Source of the DNA: Oscillospiraceae bacterium
GTDB lineage: Bacteria > Bacillota > Clostridia > Oscillospirales > Oscillospiraceae
DNA length: 7,079 nt
Assembly: GCA_031263805.1 (NCBI GenBank)
Contig: JAISFB010000053.1
Span: 1 to 7,079 of the forward strand
Reading direction: 5' to 3'
Every line of letters begins with the position of its first letter. Within the stretch, counting starts at the first letter, position 1. A program made the position numbers and the translations under genes. Positions 1 to 5,029 of the stretch are shown here, piece by piece. The notes under the pieces are model-generated. The model saw only the letters and a list, made by a program, of their open reading frames with translations. It was not told where the DNA came from and did not search any database.

Positions 1-3
1 CAT
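1..3 (-). CDS. Possible start codon of the next minus-strand gene (cut by window edge)
   Basis: Reading the minus strand, the racemase-like gene stops at 12-14 and an ATG follows at 3-1, only 8 nt later. The stop region itself contains GAGGG about five bases before this ATG, which could act as a ribosome site, so a translationally coupled downstream gene may begin here. Only the start codon is inside the window and nothing can be said about the product. It could equally be a chance ATG. Confidence 0.3.
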
Positions 4-11
4 TATCGCCC

Positions 12-1076
12 TCATTTGTACAAAATCGGAAGTCCCTTGACGTTCACGGGATCGACGTCAAGCACCGCCGTATCGCCGACGGTACAGTCTATTTTCGTCA
101 CGTCGAGCAGCGTGTGCAGCAGCCCGACGGAGCCGAGCACCCGCGCCTTCTGCCCGTTGACGCGGGCGAACAGCGGGCGCGGACGCGCCGCTATCAGCTC
201 CGGTACGCTGACCGCCGGGGCGCGGCGCGTCACGCCGAAGCCGTGGTAATATCCGACCGAAAGCACGGCTATCTTCGTCGCCGCCTTTGTCGTCCTCTGC
301 CTCTCCGCGCCGTATCTGTGTCCCTTGGGGACCCAGCCGACCTCCTCAAGCCCCGCTTCTATATATCCGACCTTGCCGACGCCGGGTATCGCTTTTCCGG
401 GAATTCTGCCCGTGAGCGCCGTGTCGAGACGGACGGCGTCCATCTGAGCGAAATCGTATCTGAACAGCGCGGCGGAGTCGCAACAGTGCGCCATCCCCGG
501 CTCTAACTTCATATCTATGAGCTTGTCGAGCACGTCGTTGAAAACGTCGAGCTGCCTCAGCGTCTGCTTGCGCGAGCTCCACGACGCCGAAAACGAGGTG
601 AACGTCCCGACGACCGCGAGCGACGACATATATTTATATATCGCGGCTATCCTGTCGGTCTCCGTCGGCAGAAAGCCGTATCTGCCGAGCCCGGTATCGA
701 CTTTTATCTGCACCTCAGCTATCGTGCGTTTTGCTTCCGCAATCCCGTTTATCGCGACGGCCGCGTCATATGACCCGCACGCGCAGACTACGTTAAGGTC
801 TATAAGCTCCGCGAGCTCGTCGTGGTCGGCGGTGGAGCGCAGCGTCATAAGCCGCTCCTCCGTGAAGCCGCGCCTCCGAAGTAAGGCGGCGTCCGCGGTG
901 TCGGAGACCGCGAAATCGCGCACGCCCTCGTCCCTCAGCAACGAGGCGATCTCGCCGAGACCCATCCCGGCGGCGTTCGCGGACAAATCGGCGATTATAA
1001 CTGCGCCGTCCGCCTGTTCCCGGGCGAGACGGAGATTATCGCGCACAACGCGCCTGTCGATCACAAGATTTTTCAT
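12..1076 (-). CDS. Alanine racemase-like protein (fold-type III barrel) lacking the PLP lysine; probable pseudo-racemase
   Basis: This 354-residue protein has the length and order of an alanine racemase: a PLP-barrel N-domain (about 1-235) and a C-terminal beta domain (about 240-354). The start is set at 1076 because the protein then opens MKNLVIDRRVVRDNL, matching the usual racemase N-terminus; an ATG at 1124 lies upstream of the likely promoter -10. Retained racemase features are IKVDTGLGRYGF (K125, R132), the DSAAL segment (S201), R216, Y255 in HRYGAE (position of the catalytic C-terminal tyrosine) and VGYYHGFGV. In the cofactor motif, normally K-A-N-A-Y-G-H-G or K-G-D-G-Y-G-L-G, the sequence is SANAAGMG, so Ser32 (TCC codon) sits where the Schiff-base lysine belongs and Ala36 replaces the tyrosine. 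The usual THF motif is TSF (Ser161). The reading frame is intact, so it is not a simple pseudogene. Family assignment is secure; racemase activity is unlikely and the real role is unknown (binding or regulatory protein, or a decaying paralogue). Confidence 0.85.
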   Translation of the reverse strand: MKNLVIDRRVVRDNLRLAREQADGAVIIADLSANAAGMGLGEIASLLRDEGVRDFAVSDTADAALLRRRGFTEERLMTLRSTADHDELAELIDLNVVCACGSYDAAVAINGIAEAKRTIAEVQIKVDTGLGRYGFLPTETDRIAAIYKYMSSLAVVGTFTSFSASWSSRKQTLRQLDVFNDVLDKLIDMKLEPGMAHCCDSAALFRYDFAQMDAVRLDTALTGRIPGKAIPGVGKVGYIEAGLEEVGWVPKGHRYGAERQRTTKAATKIAVLSVGYYHGFGVTRRAPAVSVPELIAARPRPLFARVNGQKARVLGSVGLLHTLLDVTKIDCTVGDTAVLDVDPVNVKGLPILYK

Positions 1077-1114
1077 ATATCCGCACGCCCCCCATCTGAT
1101 TTCTAAGCGGATAT

Positions 1115-1143
1115 ATTGTAGCATATTGGCGTTGAATTTTCCA
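1115..1143 (-). promoter_or_regulatory. Candidate promoter for the racemase-like gene (extended -10)
   Basis: On the minus strand, TGGAAA (1138-1143) is followed after 17 bases by TACAAT (1115-1120), with TGC just before it giving an extended -10. Transcription would begin near 1108, leaving a leader of about 32 nt before the ATG at 1076. That supports the 1076 start over 1124. The leader holds a run of six G (1088-1093) about 11 nt before the ATG, a poor Shine-Dalgarno sequence, so translation may be weak. Confidence 0.5.
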
Positions 1144-1160
1144 CACGTAAATGTTAAAAT
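1132..1160 (+). promoter_or_regulatory. Candidate promoter for miaB
   Basis: TTGAAT (1132-1137) and TAAAAT (1155-1160) are separated by exactly 17 bases and match the vegetative consensus at 4/6 and 5/6 positions. The predicted start near 1167 gives a leader of about 56 nt ending in GGAGG (1214-1218), four bases before the ATG at 1223. A weaker alternative, TTTCAA (1163-1168) with TATAAA (1186-1191), also has 17-base spacing. The -35 box abuts that of the divergent minus-strand promoter. Confidence 0.5.
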
Positions 1161-1222
1161 AGTTTCAACATTTTCTGAATTATCATATAAAAGCGTCTCA
1201 CAGGCGCATTTTTGGAGGTCGT

Positions 1223-2602
1223 ATGCCCATTAAAATCAATGGCTCGGTCAAGGCCCGCGTACAGACGTTCGGCTGCCAGCAAAACGAGGCGGACAGCGAG
1301 CGTCTGCGCGGTATGCTCGCCGAAATGGGCTACGCGATGACGGATTCCGACGGAGACGCGGACGTCATCGTCATAAACACCTGCGCCGTGCGGGAGCACG
1401 CGGAGGCGAAGGTGTTCGGCGTCATCGGCGCGCTCTCGCACCTCAAAAAAGCGCGGCCCTGGATGATAATTGCCGTCTGCGGCTGTATGGCGCAGCGCCC
1501 GGAGATTGCGGAGCGCATACGCGCTTCTTACCGCCACGTGGACCTCGTGTTCGGGACCTACGCGCTCGCCCGCTTCCCGGAGCTGCTGGAAACTGCGCTT
1601 TCCGGCGGCAGCCGCGTATTCGCGACGGAGGAAGAGCCCGCCGGCGCGCTTGCGGAGGGGATACCCCGGCTGCGCGGGCGCAAGTACACGGCGTGGCTGC
1701 CGGTGATGTACGGCTGCGACAATTTCTGCGCCTACTGCATAGTCCCGTACGTCCGGGGCAGGGAGCGGAGCCGCGCGCCCGAGATCGTTGAGGCGGAGGC
1801 GCGCGAGCTCATAGAGTCCGGCGCGTGCGATATCACGCTGCTGGGGCAAAACGTCAACTCGTACGGGCGGAGCGGCGGCGACGTGTTTTTCCCGGAGCTC
1901 CTGCGGCGGCTTTCCGGCGCGCCGGGCGATTTCATACTGCGCTTTATGACCTCGCACCCCAAGGACGCGGGGGAGGAGCTTTTCTCCGCGATGGCATCGT
2001 CGCCGAAAATAGCGCGCCATATCCATCTGCCGTTCCAGTCGGGCTCAGACCGCGTGCTCGCTATGATGAACCGCGGCTACACTCGCGGGAGATATTCAGA
2101 GCTCATCGCTATGGCGCGGGAAAAGCTTCCCGGCGTCGTCATAACGAGCGACGTCATCGTCGGCTTCCCCGGCGAAACTGAGGCGGATTTCGAGGAGACG
2201 TATTCTCTGATAAAGTCCGTCAGGTTTGACGCGCTGTTTACGTTTATACATTCCCCGCGCCCCGGCGCGCCGTCGGCGGAGCTGCCGGACACTGTGCCGC
2301 GAGAGGAAAAACAGCGGTGGTTTGACCGAATGACGGCGCTTCAAAACAGCGTTTCCGCCGAGCTGCACCAAGCGTATATCGGGAAAACGCTCCGCGTTCT
2401 CATCGATCTTGAGACGGGCGACGCCGAATACCCCGTATCCGGCAGAACAAGCGGCAACCGCCTCGTGCGCCTGCGCGGGAGCGGCGCCCCCGGCGCTCTC
2501 GGGAGCTTCGCGGACGTAAAAATCACGGGCTGCAACACCTGGTCCCTGACGGGGGAGCTCGCCCAGGCGCGAAGCGCCAGCGCCACAGGCGCGAAGTTGT
2601 GA
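1223..2602 (+). CDS. miaB: tRNA-2-methylthio-N6-dimethylallyladenosine synthase MiaB
   Basis: MiaB is a cytoplasmic radical-SAM methylthiotransferase that converts i6A37 to ms2i6A37 in tRNAs reading UNN codons. The 459 residues show all three domains. The N-terminal UPF0004 domain (about 10-140) has cluster cysteines C18 (in TFGCQQNEADSE), C54 (NTCAVRE) and C88 (CGCMAQR). The radical-SAM core (about 155-385) has C165-x3-C169-x2-C172 in GCDNFCAYCIVPY. The C-terminal TRAM domain (about 387-446) ends at TWSLTGEL. The LLGQNVNSYG motif (206-215) marks MiaB rather than the relatives RimO and MtaB. The ATG at 1223 has a strong GGAGG four bases upstream. The last 13 residues (about 447-459) lie beyond the usual MiaB end and are encoded by the first, degenerate unit of the tandem repeat, which also supplies the TGA stop. 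It is probably transcribed from the promoter at 1132-1160. No catalytic residue is missing. Confidence 0.97.
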   Translation: MPIKINGSVKARVQTFGCQQNEADSERLRGMLAEMGYAMTDSDGDADVIVINTCAVREHAEAKVFGVIGALSHLKKARPWMIIAVCGCMAQRPEIAERIRASYRHVDLVFGTYALARFPELLETALSGGSRVFATEEEPAGALAEGIPRLRGRKYTAWLPVMYGCDNFCAYCIVPYVRGRERSRAPEIVEAEARELIESGACDITLLGQNVNSYGRSGGDVFFPELLRRLSGAPGDFILRFMTSHPKDAGEELFSAMASSPKIARHIHLPFQSGSDRVLAMMNRGYTRGRYSELIAMAREKLPGVVITSDVIVGFPGETEADFEETYSLIKSVRFDALFTFIHSPRPGAPSAELPDTVPREEKQRWFDRMTALQNSVSAELHQAYIGKTLRVLIDLETGDAEYPVSGRTSGNRLVRLRGSGAPGALGSFADVKITGCNTWSLTGELAQARSASATGAKL

Positions 2603-2724
2603 TCGCAAAGCGCCCGCGCCGCAGGCGTGCAATTATAATACGCGAAGCGCCCGCGCCGTAGGCGCGCAATTATAATAAAGGCGCAAAGCGCCCGCGCCGT
2701 AGGCGCGCAATTACAATAAAGGAG
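2569..2724 (+). repeat. GC-rich imperfect tandem repeat, four units of about 36-41 bp, each with short hairpins
   Basis: Four head-to-tail units begin at about 2569, 2605, 2642 and 2683 (periods 36, 37 and 41). The core reads GCRAAGCGCCCGCGCC, then GYAGGCGYGC, then AATTAYAATA. Units 2-4 are nearly identical; unit 1 is degenerate and lies inside the 3' end of miaB. Each of units 2-4 can form a small stem around the central GYA (perfect 6-bp CGCGCC/GGCGCG in units 3 and 4), and GCGC-RAA-GCGC-type palindromes lie at the unit joints (for example GGCGC-AAA-GCGCC at 2680-2692). There is no U-tract after the stems on the plus strand, so this is not a normal intrinsic terminator. The tails contain TATAAT (2634-2639 and 2671-2676) without an evident -35 box. 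The final unit runs straight into AAAGGAG (2718-2724), the ribosome site of the next gene. It occupies nearly all of the 134-nt miaB-activator gap. It may belong to a dispersed intergenic repeat family. Confidence 0.9.
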
Positions 2725-2736
2725 ATTTTCAAAACA

Positions 2737-4329
2737 ATGGACACGCAGAAAAACATCAAAATCTACCGCGCGGGAGAGCTTGTCAAGCAAATAACGCCGG
2801 CGGCGGACGTCCCGAACGTACTGACGCTGCTGACGTCAAACGAAATATTCCTCGACGCGCCGTGCGGAGGCCGGGGCCGCTGCGGCAAATGCAAGGTCCG
2901 TCTTTCGCCCGGCGGCGAAGAAGTAAAAGCCTGTCAGACCGCCGTCACGGACGGCATGGAGATACATCTCCCCGAGGAAATGAAAATGGAGATCGCGGGA
3001 CAGGGCGCGGCGCCCGCGCCTGTATCTGACGGCGTTGCCGGAACCCCCGTCCAAACCCCCGCACTGTCGGCGCAAGCGCCGACGTTATTATCCAATATCT
3101 ATGGTGTAGCCATTGATATCGGCACGACTACGGTCGTGGCGCATTTGACGAATCTGAAAACGAAAAAACGCGTCTCTACCGCATCCGGAGTAAACGCGCA
3201 AAGGCAGTACGGCGCGGACGTCATCAGCCGCATCGAATACTCGGCGGCGCACGGGCACGAAACGCTCTCCCGCCTGATCCAAACCCAGATCGGCAGCCTT
3301 ATAACGCGCGCCTGCGCCGACGCGGGCGTTCCAACAAGCGCCGTTTCGTACATCGCCATTGCCGGGAACACGATAATGCAGCACCTCGCGGCGGGCTACT
3401 CTCCCGTCGGGATGGGCACCGTGCCGTTTGAGCCGGTCAGCCTTTTCGGTGAGGAGCTTCCCGCGTGGCCGGGCCTCCCGGCGGCGCCTAATGCGACGAT
3501 ATATTATTCACCGTGCGTGTCGTCATATGTCGGCGGGGACATAACGGCGGGGATGCTTGCCTGCGGCTTTGAGGACGATTCGGGGCCGACGGTGTTCATC
3601 GACATCGGGACTAACGGCGAGATCGCGATCAAGCTCGGCGGAAAGTATCTCTGCTGCGCGACGGCGGCGGGCCCCGCGTTTGAGGGCGCCGAAATATCGC
3701 GCGGCATGGCCGCCGTCCCCGGCGCGATAAGCCACGTGAAATGGGGGGATAGCGGCCTTGAGCTGACCGTCTTGGGCGACGCGGCTCCGGACGGACTGTG
3801 CGGCTCCGGATTACTCGACGCGCTTGCGCTGCTGCTGAACACCGGCGCCGTCGATGAAACGGGGCGCTTGCAGGACCCCGGCGAAATCGAACATCCCATT
3901 TCGGCGTACATCGGAGAGGCGGAGGGGCACAACGCGTTTTTCTTATCGCGCGAGCGCGACGTGTATCTGTCGGCGGCGGACATCCGCAAGCTTCAGCTTG
4001 CCAAGGCCGCGATAGCCGGCGGCATACAGACGCTGCTACGCGAGGCGGGGATAACGGAGAGCGACGTGCACTCCTTCGTCCTCGCGGGCGGCTTCGGAAG
4101 CTTTCTTGACCGGGACAGCGCGGCGAGGATCGGACTGTTCCCGAAAGCGTTTTTGCCGATCACGCGTTCTATGGGCAACACGGCGGGAGAGGGCGCGGCT
4201 GTTGCCCTCGTGTCGCGGAGCTCGCGTGAACAGCTTAACGCTATGCGCGAAAAGTGCGAATACGTAGAGCTTTCGTCAAGCCTTGTGTTCAACGAGCAAT
4301 TCGTCGAGCAGATGATGTTCGACGAATGA
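2737..4329 (+). CDS. RACo-type ASKHA corrinoid activation protein with N-terminal [2Fe-2S] ferredoxin domain (DUF4445)
   Basis: Proteins of this family (RACo, RamA-like) couple ATP hydrolysis to electron transfer that returns an inactive Co(II) corrinoid protein to Co(I). The 530 residues contain an N-terminal ferredoxin domain (about 5-82) with C43-x5-C49-x2-C52-x13-C66, the pattern of a [2Fe-2S] site. An Ala/Pro-rich linker follows (about 88-118), then an ASKHA-type ATPase region (about 122-528) with phosphate-binding motifs DIGTTTVVA (127-135) and DIGTNGEI (289-296) and the late GGFGSFLD motif (451-458). Characterised RACo proteins are about 100 residues longer, so this is a compact member. 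It is not the mutase reactivase GlmL, which has no ferredoxin domain. AAAGGAG ends 12 nt before the ATG, a rather long spacing, right at the edge of the repeat array. The DUF2284 gene follows after 42 nt, a common pairing in corrinoid methyltransferase loci. Its client here is unknown; the nearby B12 mutase is the only corrinoid protein visible. Confidence 0.9.
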   Translation: MDTQKNIKIYRAGELVKQITPAADVPNVLTLLTSNEIFLDAPCGGRGRCGKCKVRLSPGGEEVKACQTAVTDGMEIHLPEEMKMEIAGQGAAPAPVSDGVAGTPVQTPALSAQAPTLLSNIYGVAIDIGTTTVVAHLTNLKTKKRVSTASGVNAQRQYGADVISRIEYSAAHGHETLSRLIQTQIGSLITRACADAGVPTSAVSYIAIAGNTIMQHLAAGYSPVGMGTVPFEPVSLFGEELPAWPGLPAAPNATIYYSPCVSSYVGGDITAGMLACGFEDDSGPTVFIDIGTNGEIAIKLGGKYLCCATAAGPAFEGAEISRGMAAVPGAISHVKWGDSGLELTVLGDAAPDGLCGSGLLDALALLLNTGAVDETGRLQDPGEIEHPISAYIGEAEGHNAFFLSRERDVYLSAADIRKLQLAKAAIAGGIQTLLREAGITESDVHSFVLAGGFGSFLDRDSAARIGLFPKAFLPITRSMGNTAGEGAAVALVSRSSREQLNAMREKCEYVELSSSLVFNEQFVEQMMFDE

Positions 4330-4371
4330 TCGTCATTAAATTATAATATTGTATATAAGGAGCGAAACATT

Positions 4372-4911
4372 ATGACGAACTATGAAAATCTGAAAAAAAC
4401 CGCGCGTGAGACGGGATTTGACGACGCGGGGCGCTTAGACGTGTCGAAGTTAGAGTTTTTGCAGGACGTGCGCGATATGTGCGCCGCCGACAAATGCCAC
4501 AACTTCAACCGCTCGTGGTCGTGTCCGCCCGCCGCGCCGAGCCTTGAGGAAATGCGCGACAGGGTGAAAAAATATTCGGGCGGCCTTTTGGTTCAGACGG
4601 TCGGGCATATGGAAGACAGCCTGGATTTTGAGGAAATGATGGCGGCGGCAAAGCGCCATTCGGAGAATTTTGAGCGGCTGTGGGACGCGCTCGCGCCGGA
4701 TTATCCGGGGCTTTTCCCGATGGGCGCCGGCGGCTGCGGCAAGTGTCAGCCGTGTACGTATCCGGACGCGCCGTGCCGCTTCCCGGACAAGCTCGCGTAT
4801 TCGATGGAGGCGTGCGGCCTGTTCGTCAGCCGCGTCTGCACGGACAACGATATGAAATACAACCACGGCAAGGACACTATCTGCTATACGGCCTGTTTTT
4901 TGCTGGAGTAA
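4372..4911 (+). CDS. DUF2284 cysteine-rich predicted metal-binding protein
   Basis: A 179-residue soluble protein with 11 cysteines. The N-terminal part has C37, C42 and C51 (in SWSCPPAAPSLEEM), the hallmark of DUF2284. The middle has C122-x2-C125-x2-C128-x6-C135, which resembles a ferredoxin-type [4Fe-4S] site, and C148, C156, C171 and C175 follow near the C-terminus. The function of the family is not established; members often sit beside corrinoid methyltransferases and RACo-like activators, as here, which suggests a role in electron supply or metal/corrinoid handling. AAGGAG (4357-4362) lies nine bases before the ATG. The 42-nt gap from the activator gene shows no terminator, so co-transcription is likely. 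No signal peptide or membrane segment is visible. Confidence 0.88.
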   Translation: MTNYENLKKTARETGFDDAGRLDVSKLEFLQDVRDMCAADKCHNFNRSWSCPPAAPSLEEMRDRVKKYSGGLLVQTVGHMEDSLDFEEMMAAAKRHSENFERLWDALAPDYPGLFPMGAGGCGKCQPCTYPDAPCRFPDKLAYSMEACGLFVSRVCTDNDMKYNHGKDTICYTACFLLE

Positions 4912-5029
4912 TATAGACATAGCAGACTTGCCCGGCGTCGCCCCCAAACCCGGAAGATATCAAGATGACAGCAAAGCTCGAAATAAAATCATAAAAATAT
5001 TTTAAGAATTTTAAGATAGGTATGTGATC
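4912..5029 (+). other. AT-rich gap before the mutase gene
   Basis: This 118-nt gap has no ORF, convincing terminator or cobalamin riboswitch signature. The right half is very AT-rich, with the palindrome AAAATATTTT and two direct copies of TTTTAAGA (5000-5007 and 5009-5016). TAAGAT (5012-5017) overlaps the second copy but lacks a good -35 box. The weak ribosome site AGATAGG (5014-5020) is nine bases from the ATG at 5030. An independent promoter for the mutase is possible but not demonstrable by eye. Confidence 0.4.

Noticed and set aside
1077..1124. Upstream ATG at 1124 as start of the racemase-like protein
   Set aside because: The extra 16 residues do not fit the family, and the ATG lies upstream of the candidate -10 (1115-1120), so it would not be in the transcript.
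517..1233. 238-residue plus-strand ORF opposite the racemase-like gene
   Set aside because: It is a shadow: low-complexity Ser/Arg-rich translation, no ribosome site, and the opposite strand encodes a clear protein family.
1154..2026. 290-residue minus-strand ORF opposite miaB
   Set aside because: Arg/Ala-rich shadow of the GC-rich miaB codons with no recognisable motif; miaB is unambiguous on the plus strand.
2680..2692. Intrinsic terminator formed by GGCGC-AAA-GCGCC
   Set aside because: The 5-bp stem has no following T-run on the plus strand; on the minus strand a short T-rich stretch (TTTATTAT) follows, but no minus-strand gene needs it.
2603..2724. CRISPR array
   Set aside because: Units are contiguous with no unique spacers, no cas genes are present, and the repeat is a GC hairpin with an AT tail.
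5022..5027. ATG-TGA minimal start-stop overlapping the mutase leader
   Set aside because: A two-codon ORF two bases before the real ATG is most likely chance; no conserved leader peptide is visible.
4912..5029. Cobalamin riboswitch before the B12 mutase
   Set aside because: The gap is only 118 nt and shows no B12-box-like sequence or the needed helices; the other gaps lack it as well.
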